Shown piece after piece: positions 1 through 7,184 of a stretch of 14,943 nt of DNA. The stretch spans positions 1 through 14,943 of the forward strand of contig CAMLCW010000088.1 of NCBI GenBank assembly GCA_946478645.1, given 5' to 3'. Position numbers and translations under genes: made by a program. The notes under the pieces are model-generated. The model did no database searches. It saw nothing but the letters and a program-made list of their open reading frames with translations, and was not told the DNA's origin. Origin of the DNA: an uncultured Variovorax sp. Its GTDB lineage: Bacteria; Pseudomonadota; Gammaproteobacteria; Burkholderiales; Burkholderiaceae. The first letter of the stretch is position 1, and the number at the start of each line of letters is the position of its first letter.

Positions 1-317
1 TGATGGGCGGCAACATGCAGCCGCAGGGCCACATGCAGACGCTGGTGCGCATGCTCGACTACCGCCAGAGCCCGCAGGCGGCCTGCGACGCGCCGCGCTG
101 GCGCTTCAATGCCGGGCTCGAGATCAACGTCGAGGCCGCGATGAACGCGGACACCGTGCAGGGCCTGCGCGGCCTCGGCCACCAGCTCGAAGTGATCAAC
201 GATTCCTACCAGGACTTCGGCGCCGGCCAGTTCATCTGGCGTGCAGGCGACCCGTCCGTGGAAGGCTACGTGGCCGCCAGCGATGCGCGCCGCGACGGCG
301 TGGCCGCCGGATACTGA
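1..317 (+). CDS. gamma-glutamyltransferase family protein, C-terminal fragment
   Basis: This is the 3' end of a gene that enters from the left edge; the reading frame is open to base 1 and stops with TGA at 315-317. About 105 residues are visible. Near the start is a GGxxQPQGH motif, followed by an LDY-x-QSPQxACDAPRW segment. Both are typical of the small-subunit C terminus of gamma-glutamyltranspeptidase-family (Ntn-hydrolase) enzymes, especially the YwrD-like branch. Family members process themselves and transfer or hydrolyse gamma-glutamyl groups such as that of glutathione. The catalytic Thr lies upstream of the window, so activity cannot be judged here. The ATG at base 3 is an internal Met, not the start. 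A transporter gene follows 24 bases downstream on the same strand, so co-transcription is possible. The family call is fairly sure; the exact substrate is not. Confidence 0.8.
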   Translation, partial: MGGNMQPQGHMQTLVRMLDYRQSPQAACDAPRWRFNAGLEINVEAAMNADTVQGLRGLGHQLEVINDSYQDFGAGQFIWRAGDPSVEGYVAASDARRDGVAAGY

Positions 318-341
318 GGCCGTTCCATCCCACGTGACCAC

Positions 342-1256
342 TTGACCATCGAAAAGAAGAACCTCCTTCCCGGCCTCGTCCTCGCGTCGCTCGGCGCGAT
401 CGCTTTCAGCGGCAAGGCCATCATCGTCAAGCTCGCGTATCGCTACGGCGTCGACGCGGTCACGCTGATCATGCTGCGCATGCTGTTCGCGCTGCCGCTC
501 TTCGCGGTGATGGCGTGGTGGGCCGGTCGCGGCAAGCCGGCGCTCACGCTGCGCGACTGGCTCGGCGTGATCGGGCTCGGGTTCTCGGGCTACTACCTCG
601 CGAGCTTTCTCGACTTCGCGGGCCTGGCCTACATCTCGGCCAGCTTCGAGCGGCTGATCCTGTACCTCAACCCGACGCTGGTGCTGCTGTTCGGCTGGGT
701 GCTGTACCGCCGCCGGGCGACGCGGCCGCAGGTGCTCGGCATGGTCGTGAGCTATGCCGGCGTGCTGCTGGTGTTCGGCCACGAGCTCTGGAGCGGCGGC
801 GACGGCAAGGGCGGCGGCGCCGCGGCGGCCTGGGGCGCGTTCCTGGTGTTCCTGAGCGCGGTGAGCTACGCGGGCTACCTCGTCTACAGCGGCGAGTTCG
901 TCAAGCGGCTGGGGTCGCTGCGGCTCGTGGGCCTGGCCACCACCGTGGCGTGCGTGCTGTGCATCGTGCAGTTCCTGCTGATGCGGCCGCTGAATGTGGC
1001 GCTGCAGCTCGCGCCCGAGGTGATCTGGCTGTCGGTGCTCAACGCCACGCTGTGCACCGCGGTGCCGGTGCTGATGGTGATGATGGCGATCGAGCGCATC
1101 GGCCCCGCCATGGCCGCGCAAACGGGCATGATCGGGCCCTTGTCGACCATCGTCATGGGCGTGGTCATACTCGACGAGCCGTTCACCGCGTGGATCGCAG
1201 CCGGCACGGTGCTCGTGGTTGCGGGCATCTTCGTTTTCACACGCACGGGGCGCTAG
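342..1256 (+). CDS. DMT superfamily (EamA) transporter
   Basis: This is an integral inner-membrane protein of 304 residues with about ten hydrophobic segments in two halves, the layout of EamA/RhaT-type drug/metabolite transporters. Visible family features are an N-terminal helix with GAIAFSGKAIIVKLAY, an R-x-LFALP segment in helix 2, and the second-half stretch ending in LDEPFTAW-x-AAG near the C terminus. The substrate cannot be read from sequence; the family includes exporters of amino acids, nucleobases and other metabolites. A Gly/Ala-rich loop at about residues 149-161 joins the two repeats. The start is taken as TTG at 342. It preserves the first membrane helix, but no clear Shine-Dalgarno precedes it and no upstream ATG or GTG is in frame. 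The SDR-like gene begins 31 bases downstream, suggesting an operon. Confidence 0.85.
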   Translation: MTIEKKNLLPGLVLASLGAIAFSGKAIIVKLAYRYGVDAVTLIMLRMLFALPLFAVMAWWAGRGKPALTLRDWLGVIGLGFSGYYLASFLDFAGLAYISASFERLILYLNPTLVLLFGWVLYRRRATRPQVLGMVVSYAGVLLVFGHELWSGGDGKGGGAAAAWGAFLVFLSAVSYAGYLVYSGEFVKRLGSLRLVGLATTVACVLCIVQFLLMRPLNVALQLAPEVIWLSVLNATLCTAVPVLMVMMAIERIGPAMAAQTGMIGPLSTIVMGVVILDEPFTAWIAAGTVLVVAGIFVFTRTGR

Positions 1257-1275
1257 GTTCGGCGCCCTGCAGTTC

Positions 1276-1280
1276 AGGAG
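1276..1280 (+). promoter_or_regulatory. ribosome binding site of the SDR-like gene
   Basis: AGGAG lies seven bases before the ATG at 1288. It fixes that ATG as the start; the open frame itself extends back to 1219, inside the preceding transporter gene. Confidence 0.7.
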
Positions 1281-1287
1281 CAAAGAC

Positions 1288-2079
1288 ATGGATCTGGGTA
1301 TTGCAGGCAAGACCGCACTGGTGTGCGGCGCGAGCAAGGGGTTGGGCTACGGCTGCGCCGAGGCGCTGGTGCGCGAAGGCGTCAACGTGGTGATCGTGGC
1401 GCGCGGCGCCGAGGCGCTGGAAGCGGCCGCGAAGAAGCTCGACGCGGCCAAGGGCGCGGGCGGCGCATTCGTCAAGCAGGTGGCGGCCGACATCACCACC
1501 GAGGCTGGCCGCGCGGCGGTGTTCGCGCTCGGCCACGACTTCGACATCGTGGTGACCAACGCCGGCGGCCCGCCGCCCGGCGACTTCCGCAACTGGGACC
1601 GCGAGGCCTGGATCAAGGCCGTCGACGCGAACATGCTCACGCCGATCGAACTCATCAAGGCCACGGTGGACGGCATGGCCAGTCGCGGCTTCGGCCGCAT
1701 CGTCAACATCACCTCGAGCTCGGTGAAGTCGCCGATCGACATCCTCGGCCTGTCGAACGGCGCGCGCAGCGGCCTGACCGGCTTCGTGGCGGGCGTGGCG
1801 CGCACCAGCATCGCGGCCAAGGGCGTGACCATCAACAACCTGCTGCCGGGCTCGTTCGACACCGACCGCCTCAAGGGCACCATGGCCGGCGCGGCGCAGA
1901 AGAGCGGCCAGGACTTCGACACCGTCTGGGAGGCCCGCAAGAAGAACATTCCGGCCAAGCGTTTCGGCACGCCCGCGGAGTTCGGTGCGATCTGCGCGTT
2001 CCTTTGCAGCATGCAGGCGGGCTACATGACGGGGCAGAACGTGCTCGCCGACGGCGGCGCCTACCCGGGAACCTACTGA
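1288..2079 (+). CDS. short-chain dehydrogenase/reductase-like protein with atypical active site
   Basis: This is a 263-residue single-domain Rossmann protein, normal length for classical SDRs. The nucleotide-binding motif GASKGLG is at residues 14-20, the structural NAG motif at 91-93 (NAGGPPP), and the strand ending in a Ser triplet at 143-145. The usual YxxxK catalytic motif is absent: the aligned position reads SNGAR (156-160), so Tyr and Lys are replaced by Ser and Arg. The later P-G motif (187-188) and the C-terminal MTGQNVLADGG are conserved. It is probably a cytoplasmic oxidoreductase-like protein. An SDR subgroup with S-N-x-x-R at this site exists and is often annotated as 3-oxoacyl-ACP reductase, but its chemistry is not clear to me. 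The start at 1288 is set by AGGAG at 1276-1280. It follows the EamA gene closely and converges with a second EamA gene. Confidence 0.88.
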   Translation: MDLGIAGKTALVCGASKGLGYGCAEALVREGVNVVIVARGAEALEAAAKKLDAAKGAGGAFVKQVAADITTEAGRAAVFALGHDFDIVVTNAGGPPPGDFRNWDREAWIKAVDANMLTPIELIKATVDGMASRGFGRIVNITSSSVKSPIDILGLSNGARSGLTGFVAGVARTSIAAKGVTINNLLPGSFDTDRLKGTMAGAAQKSGQDFDTVWEARKKNIPAKRFGTPAEFGAICAFLCSMQAGYMTGQNVLADGGAYPGTY

Positions 2080-2103
2080 GCGCGTCGCGCCGCCGCGGTG
2101 CGT

Positions 2104-3006
2104 TCAGCGCCGCGACGACACCACGATCCCGCCCACGATCAGCAGGAACGCGGCGCCGTGGTACCAGTGCGGCGGCTCGCGCAGGAAGGCCGCCGAAAGA
2201 ATGGCCGCGAACAGCGGCGTGAGGTTCATGAAGATGCTCGCCGCCTGCGGCCCGGCGCGCTGCACGCCCGTGCCCCAGCAGCGGTAGGCCAGCACCGCAG
2301 GACCGATGCCGATGAAGAGCATGGCCGAGACGAGCGGCCAGCCCGGTTCGACATGCGCCGCGCCTGCGGCCCATTCGCCCGCGGCCAGAGCGCCCGACCA
2401 TCCGAGGCCGAAGACCAGCTGCGCCATCAGGAACGCTGCCCAGTCCTGGCGCACGCCTTGCGGCGCGGTCGTGCGCACCAGGAACCAGCTGTAGAACGCC
2501 CAGGCGATGGTGCCCAGGATCATGTAGAGGTCGCCCGGCACCAGGCGCAGCGCGAGCAGCTGCCCCCATTCGCCGCGGCTGAGCACCAGCAGCACGCCGA
2601 GCATCGACAGCAGCGCGCCGCCGATCTCGCGCCCGCTCACGCGCGCGCCGAAGAACATGGCGCCGGTGGCCAGCATCCACAGCGGCAGGCTCGAGCCCAC
2701 GAGCGTGACGTTGATCGGCGTGGAGGTCTGCAGCGCCAGGTACTGGAACGCGTTGTAGCAGCCGATGCCGAGCAGGCCGAGCACTGCGTAGCGCTTCCAG
2801 TGCGCCCACAGCGGGCTGCTGGGGCGCAGGACCGGCCAGGCGAGCGGCAGCAGCAGCACGAAGGCGATGACCCAGCGCACGAAGTTCAGCGTGAGTGGCG
2901 ACACCAGGTCGCGCACCAGCCGCCCGACCACGGCATTGCCGGCCCACAGCAGAGGCGGCACGGTCAAAAGGAAAACGGTCGAGGGCGAGAGGCGCGGCGT
3001 CTGCAT
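2104..3006 (-). CDS. DMT superfamily (EamA) transporter
   Basis: This 300-residue membrane protein has about ten hydrophobic helices in two EamA repeats. The first helix contains PPLLWAGNAVVGRLV, a signature-like start for this family. The second half begins near GDLYMILGTIAWAFYSW and ends with the typical helix carrying FLREPPHWYHGAAFLLIVGGI and a short basic tail (SSRR). It likely exports or imports a small metabolite across the inner membrane; the substrate is unknown. ATG at 3006 is the natural start, though I see no strong Shine-Dalgarno before it. It is convergent with the SDR-like gene (24 bases between stops) and divergent from the quinone oxidoreductase gene, with about 104 bases between starts. 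It is not a close copy of the other EamA gene in this window. Confidence 0.88.
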   Translation of the reverse strand: MQTPRLSPSTVFLLTVPPLLWAGNAVVGRLVRDLVSPLTLNFVRWVIAFVLLLPLAWPVLRPSSPLWAHWKRYAVLGLLGIGCYNAFQYLALQTSTPINVTLVGSSLPLWMLATGAMFFGARVSGREIGGALLSMLGVLLVLSRGEWGQLLALRLVPGDLYMILGTIAWAFYSWFLVRTTAPQGVRQDWAAFLMAQLVFGLGWSGALAAGEWAAGAAHVEPGWPLVSAMLFIGIGPAVLAYRCWGTGVQRAGPQAASIFMNLTPLFAAILSAAFLREPPHWYHGAAFLLIVGGIVVSSRR

Positions 3007-3110
3007 GGCGGCCGACTCTACCGGGCAATCCCGGCGGCCGCCGCGTTGGGGGCAATCGTGGCACGATGCGCGCTTCCGACTTTTTACCGTGTTGCCTGGA
3101 GACCGCAGAG

Positions 3111-4097
3111 ATGATGAGCAAAGCCGTCCGTATCGACCGCCATGGCGGGCCCGATGAACTCCAAATCGTCGACGTCGAGGTCGGCGAGCCCGGCCCGGGC
3201 GAGATCCGCATCCGCCACAAGGCCGTGGGCCTGAACTTCATCGACACCTACCAGCGCAGCGGGCTCTATCCGTTCCAGATGCCGCTGCAGCTCGGCATGG
3301 AGGCCGCGGGCATCGTCGAAGCCGTGGGCGAGGGCGTGACGCACCTGAAGGCCGGCGACCGCGCCGCCTATGCGAGCCAGCCGCCCGGTGCCTACTGCGA
3401 GCTGCGCGTGATGCCGGCCAAGTGCGTCTGCAAGCTGCCGGACGACATTTCCTTCGAGACCGGCGCGGCCATGATGCTCAAGGGACTCACGGCGCAGTAC
3501 CTGCTGAAGAAGACGCTACCTGCCGAGGGCATCCAGCCCGGCGACTTCATCGTCTTCCATGCGGCCGCCGGCGGCGTCGGCCTGATCGCCTGCCAGTGGG
3601 CCAAGGCGCTCGGCCTGCAGCTGATCGGCACCGCCGGCAGCGATGCCAAGTGCCAGCTCGCGCTCGCCCACGGCGCGGCGCATGCCATCAACTACAGCAC
3701 CGAGAACTTCACGGCCCGGGTCAAGGAGATCACCGGCGGCAAGGGCGTGAAGGTGGTGTACGACTCGGTCGGCAAGGACACCTGGGAAGGTTCGATCGAC
3801 TGCCTGCGGCCCTTCGGCCTGCTCGCGGTGTTCGGCAACGGCTCGGGCCCGGTGCCGCCGATCGGCCTCGGCACGCTCGCGTCGAAGGGCTCGCTCTATG
3901 TGACGCGGCCGACGCTCTTCACGCACATCGCCACGCGCGAAAGCACCCAGGCCATGGCCGACGACCTGTTCGCCGTGGTGCAGAGCGGCGCCGTGAAGAT
4001 CCCGATCGACCAGCGCTACGCCCTGGCCGACGTGCAGCAGGCGCACCGCGACCTCGAGGCGCGCAAGACCACGGGGTGCACCGTTCTCACGCTCTGA
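3111..4097 (+). CDS. qor: NADPH:quinone oxidoreductase, zinc-independent MDR family
   Basis: This is a cytoplasmic enzyme of about 328 residues that reduces quinones with NADPH, probably in detoxification or redox balance. The N-terminal GroES-like domain contains GLNFIDTYQRSGLYP and LGMEAAGIVEAVGEGV. The cofactor-binding motif AAAGGVG is at about residues 151-157, followed by LIACQWAKALG. Further on are VVYDSVGKDTWEGS and KGSLYVTRPTL. Order and spacing follow E. coli Qor (327 residues) closely as I remember it, and the zinc ligands of alcohol dehydrogenases are missing. ATG at 3111 or the adjacent ATG at 3114 could start translation; GGAGA at 3098-3102 favours 3111. The frame extends further upstream through non-homologous sequence that overlaps the divergent transporter gene, so the longer form is rejected. 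Confidence 0.93.
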   Translation: MMSKAVRIDRHGGPDELQIVDVEVGEPGPGEIRIRHKAVGLNFIDTYQRSGLYPFQMPLQLGMEAAGIVEAVGEGVTHLKAGDRAAYASQPPGAYCELRVMPAKCVCKLPDDISFETGAAMMLKGLTAQYLLKKTLPAEGIQPGDFIVFHAAAGGVGLIACQWAKALGLQLIGTAGSDAKCQLALAHGAAHAINYSTENFTARVKEITGGKGVKVVYDSVGKDTWEGSIDCLRPFGLLAVFGNGSGPVPPIGLGTLASKGSLYVTRPTLFTHIATRESTQAMADDLFAVVQSGAVKIPIDQRYALADVQQAHRDLEARKTTGCTVLTL

Positions 4098-4192
4098 GGC
4101 GGGGCTGGCGCGGGCGCAGGCCGCGTCCTACCCGGGCTGGGGTGTCATGCCTTCGTCTTCTGGCAGGGGCACTTTGTACGCTGCTGCCATGC

Positions 4193-4197
4193 AGGAG
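4193..4197 (+). promoter_or_regulatory. ribosome binding site of the receiver-domain gene
   Basis: AGGAG sits six bases before the ATG at 4204. It supports that start over the in-frame ATGs at 4147 and 4189, which would add non-homologous residues before the first receiver-domain strand. Confidence 0.65.
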
Positions 4198-4203
4198 CGT
4201 GCC

Positions 4204-4614
4204 ATGGACACCGTCAGAACCTTCATCGTCGAAGACAACAGCGTGATCCGCGAGAACCTCGTCGGCACGCTGCGCGAAGTGGCGCGCATCGATCCGGTCG
4301 GCGAGACCGCCTCGCAGCGCGACGGCACGCGCTGGCTCACCGCCAATCCCTCGCAGTGGGACCTGGCGATCGTGGACCTGTTCCTGAAGGACGGCACCGG
4401 CTTCAGCGTGCTCGAGGCTTGCCGCAACCGCGCGCCGGCGCAGAAGATGGTGGTGCTCAGCAACCATCTCACGCCCGAGATGCGCCGCAAGTGCGCGCAG
4501 CTCGGCGCCGATGCCGCCTTCGACAAGGCGACCGAGGTCGACGATCTGATCGACTTCTGCCTGCGCCGCCGGCAGGCGCTGTTCCACGCTCTTGCCTCCG
4601 CGGCAACGCACTGA
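4204..4614 (+). CDS. single-domain response regulator (receiver domain only)
   Basis: This is a 136-residue cytoplasmic protein consisting of one CheY-like receiver domain and no output domain. Strand 1 reads TFIVEDN with the acidic pair E10-D11. The phosphoacceptor is D58 (IVDLFLKDG), the switch Ser is S86 (VVLSNH), and the conserved Lys is K108 (FDKATE). All residues needed for phosphorylation are therefore present. The C terminus (LRRRQALFHALASAATH) is a short helix, not a DNA-binding domain. It probably works by protein-protein contact or as a phosphate relay or sink. No histidine kinase is in the window, so its partner is unknown. It is convergent with the Na+/phosphate transporter gene, with 13 bases between stops. 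About 106 bases separate it from the upstream qor gene, so it may have its own promoter, but I could not pick one with confidence. Confidence 0.9.
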   Translation: MDTVRTFIVEDNSVIRENLVGTLREVARIDPVGETASQRDGTRWLTANPSQWDLAIVDLFLKDGTGFSVLEACRNRAPAQKMVVLSNHLTPEMRRKCAQLGADAAFDKATEVDDLIDFCLRRRQALFHALASAATH

Positions 4615-4627
4615 TTCCCAAGGGTGC

Positions 4628-6268
4628 CTAGACTTCCCTCAATCGGCTGGGGGCGAGTGCACCGGCCGACTCGAGGATCGGATAGGCGATCGAGCAGATG
4701 TGCGAGTTGATGCGCTTCAGGTCGCTGATGAGGTCGATGTGCAGCGAACTCGTCTCCATGCTCAGCGTCGTGCGGTCGGAGAGCCGGTCGAGGTGGGTGG
4801 AGGCGTAGGCCCGCTCCAGGTCGCGGAAGCGCGCCTTCTCCTCGAGCAGCTTCTGCGCGTCGCGCACATTGCCGTTGAGAAACACGCTCATGCTGAGCCG
4901 CAGGTTGGCGATGAGCCGTCCGTGCAGCTCCACGATCTCCGCCATGCCGGCCTCGGAGAAATTGCGCTGCGGCTTGATCTTCTTGTCCTCGATGTCGATG
5001 ATCACGCGCTCGACGATGTCGCCGATCTGCTCCATGTTGATGGTGAAGCTGATGATGTCGGTCCAGCGCCGGCTTTCCTCCTCGCCCAGCGCCTCCCGCG
5101 AGATGCGCGTCATGTAGTACTTGATGGCCGAGTAGAGCTCGTCCACGGTGTCGTCGAACTGCCGCAGCTCCTGCGCGAGACGCAAGTCGTTGTTGCGGAT
5201 CACGTCGAGCATGCCGATGAGCATCGTCTCCACCACGTCGGCCTGGTGCAGCGCTTCGCGCGCCGCATTGGAGATTGCGAGCGTCGGTGTCGACAGCGCC
5301 GAGGGGTCGAGGTGGTGCGGCCGCATCGACGTGGTCGACTGCGTCGGCACCGGCAGCATCCGCGTCACCAGCTTGGCGACCCATTGCGTGAGGCCGATGA
5401 ATCCGACGCTGATCACCACGTTGAACGCCAGGTGGAACAGCACCACGCCGTGGGTGGGGTTCGGCATCTGCGGCTGCACATGGCGCAGCCAGAGACCGAC
5501 GAAAGGCGCGACGATCGCCACGCCGAGCACCTTGAAGAGCAGGTTGCCCACCGTGACCTGCCGCACCGGCATCGCCGACTTGGCCGTGGTCAGCACGGCC
5601 AGCAGGCCGCTGCCGAGGTTGGCGCCGAGCACCAGCCCGAGTGCGACGTCGAGCGGTACCACGTTCGAGCTCGCCATCGCCGCCACCAGCAGCACCACCG
5701 CGAGGCTCGAATAGGCCACGATCGCGAGCGCGGCGCCGATGGTGATCTCGAGCAGCACGTCGCTCGTGAGCGAAGCCAGCAGCGCGCGCACCGCCGGCGC
5801 GGAAAAGAGCGGCTCGGTCGCGGCCACCACGAGCTGCAGCGCGAGCAGCATCAGGCCGAGCCCGATGAGCACCCGGCCCACGCGGCCTGCAACGGTGGCC
5901 GAGCGCGAGATGAACAGCACCACGCCCACGAAGATGAACATCGGCGACAGCCACGACAGGTCGGCCGAGAACAGCACCGAGATCAGCGCGGTGCCGATGT
6001 CGGCCCCGCGCATCACCGCGAGCGCGGCCGGCAGCGTGATCAGGCCCTGCCCCACGAAGGACGAGGTCATGAGCGAGGTGGCGGTGCTCGACTGCACCAG
6101 CGCCGTGACGCCGATGCCCGAGAGCGCGGCCGTGAAGCGGTTGCGCATGCTCCGGACCAGGATCTTGCGCAGGTTGGCGCCGAACACGCGCAGCACCCCC
6201 GTGCGCACGAGGTGCGTGCCCCACACCAGCAGTGCGACCGCGGCAAGCAGGTTCAGGAGATGCTTCAT
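4628..6268 (-). CDS. yjbB: Na+/phosphate cotransporter family protein, YjbB-type, with PhoU-like C-terminal domain
   Basis: This 546-residue inner-membrane protein has an N-terminal transport domain of two inverted Na/Pi-cotransporter repeats (residues 1 to about 320) and a soluble helical PhoU-like tail (about 335 to the end). Repeat 1 carries VQSSTAT (Q59) and GADIGTA (88-94). Repeat 2 carries AYSSLAVVLL (Y186) and GANLGSG (215-221). The tail contains HLDPSALSTPTLA, EESRRW and ETSSLH. The order, the length (E. coli YjbB is about 543) and the SYSSLA-like second motif match YjbB, which is linked to phosphate export when cytoplasmic Pi is high. It lies 64 bases after the phosphodiesterase gene on the same strand, so it may be the last gene of that operon or have its own promoter. 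A purine-rich leader precedes the ATG; the Shine-Dalgarno is weak (AAGGA, about 14 bases away). Confidence 0.9.
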   Translation of the reverse strand: MKHLLNLLAAVALLVWGTHLVRTGVLRVFGANLRKILVRSMRNRFTAALSGIGVTALVQSSTATSLMTSSFVGQGLITLPAALAVMRGADIGTALISVLFSADLSWLSPMFIFVGVVLFISRSATVAGRVGRVLIGLGLMLLALQLVVAATEPLFSAPAVRALLASLTSDVLLEITIGAALAIVAYSSLAVVLLVAAMASSNVVPLDVALGLVLGANLGSGLLAVLTTAKSAMPVRQVTVGNLLFKVLGVAIVAPFVGLWLRHVQPQMPNPTHGVVLFHLAFNVVISVGFIGLTQWVAKLVTRMLPVPTQSTTSMRPHHLDPSALSTPTLAISNAAREALHQADVVETMLIGMLDVIRNNDLRLAQELRQFDDTVDELYSAIKYYMTRISREALGEEESRRWTDIISFTINMEQIGDIVERVIIDIEDKKIKPQRNFSEAGMAEIVELHGRLIANLRLSMSVFLNGNVRDAQKLLEEKARFRDLERAYASTHLDRLSDRTTLSMETSSLHIDLISDLKRINSHICSIAYPILESAGALAPSRLREV

Positions 6269-6332
6269 GGATTGCTGTTTCTATCCTTTTCGTTCTTTTT
6301 CGTTTTCGGCTCCATTGTCCACAGGAACGGCC

Positions 6333-7184
6333 TCAATCGATCAGGGCGCCGTTGTCGTGGAACGGAAACGGCCCTTCGAAGCTGCCCGAAGCCGCGAGGT
6401 GCGTCACCAGCCGCCGATCGGCGGCCGACCAGGCGTGCACCCTGAAGCCCGGCGGCTCCAGCGTCCAGGCCGAGGCCGCATCGGGCGAGAGGTCGAGGCA
6501 GACCTGGTGCGCGGGCGCCGGCGAGGTCGAGGCGATGCTGCCGCCGAAGCGCACGTCGATCGCGCGGTGCAGGTGGCCGCAGATCAGGCGCTCCACATTG
6601 GGATGCCGCGCGACCAGCGTCTCGAGCGCCGCGGCGCCCTCGCGCAGGCCGATCTCGTCCATGTGGCCGATCAGCGTGCGGAACGGCGGATGGTGCAGCG
6701 CGATCACGACGGGCTCGCCGCGGCATTCCTCGAGCGCTGCCTCGAGCCAGGCGAGCCGCTCGCTGCAGAGCGCGCCGTGGCTCGCGCCCGGCACGCAGGT
6801 GTCGAGCGTGAGCAGGTGCAGCGGCCCGACGCGCACGGCGTACTGCACGAATCCGCCCGAACCCACGCCCTGCGCCATGTAGGCATGGCCCGGGAAGCTG
6901 CGGCGCAGCTGGTCGCGGTCGTCGTGGTTGCCGGGCATCAGGTAGACCGGCATGTCGAGCGGTTCGAGAAGCCGTGCGAGGTGGTCGTACTCGGCCGCGC
7001 GGCCGAAATCGCTGAGGTCGCCGGTGATCACCACGGCGTCGGGCCGCTGCGGCAGCCGCAGCACCGACGCCACCGCGCGCTGCAGGTAGGGCGCGGTGTC
7101 GATGCGGCCATAGGCCAGGCGGCCCGGCTCGCGGATGTGCAGGTCCGTGAGCTGGACGAGGAAGGTGGTGTCTTCGGTGGTCAT
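6333..7184 (-). CDS. GpdQ/CpdA-like class III metallophosphodiesterase
   Basis: This 283-residue calcineurin-fold enzyme with a dinuclear metal site probably acts in the cytoplasm, as no signal peptide is seen. Metal-binding motifs appear in order: DLH (D14, H16), GDLSD (D56), GNHDD (N86, H87), HHPP (H164) and GHLH (H204, H206). Their spacing is close to the glycerophosphodiesterase GpdQ of Enterobacter (about 274 residues), including an LYG-like YGRID segment near residue 25. Family members hydrolyse glycerophosphodiesters, other small phosphodiesters or cAMP. The specificity here is not fixed by sequence. The ATG overlaps the stop of the ABC ATPase gene by four bases (ATGA, 7181-7184), strong evidence for coupled translation with the transporter. 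The product may therefore act on the imported substrate. Alternative annotations are CpdA (3',5'-cAMP phosphodiesterase) or a generic metallophosphoesterase. Confidence 0.88.
   Translation of the reverse strand: MTTEDTTFLVQLTDLHIREPGRLAYGRIDTAPYLQRAVASVLRLPQRPDAVVITGDLSDFGRAAEYDHLARLLEPLDMPVYLMPGNHDDRDQLRRSFPGHAYMAQGVGSGGFVQYAVRVGPLHLLTLDTCVPGASHGALCSERLAWLEAALEECRGEPVVIALHHPPFRTLIGHMDEIGLREGAAALETLVARHPNVERLICGHLHRAIDVRFGGSIASTSPAPAHQVCLDLSPDAASAWTLEPPGFRVHAWSAADRRLVTHLAASGSFEGPFPFHDNGALID

Noticed and set aside
2895..3110. N-terminal extension of the quinone oxidoreductase gene
   Set aside because: It overlaps the divergent EamA gene and has no similarity to the Qor family; the ATG at 3111 matches the known N terminus.
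4128..6224. Long minus-strand open frame of 698 codons and a plus-strand frame of 617 codons over the same region (4592-6445)
   Set aside because: Both are Arg/Ala/His-rich shadows of the Na/Pi transporter gene in very GC-rich DNA, with no recognisable domains; the real frame carries clear family motifs.
6269..6332. Pho box in front of the phosphate transporter gene
   Set aside because: No paired CTGTCAT-like repeats with the right spacing were found.
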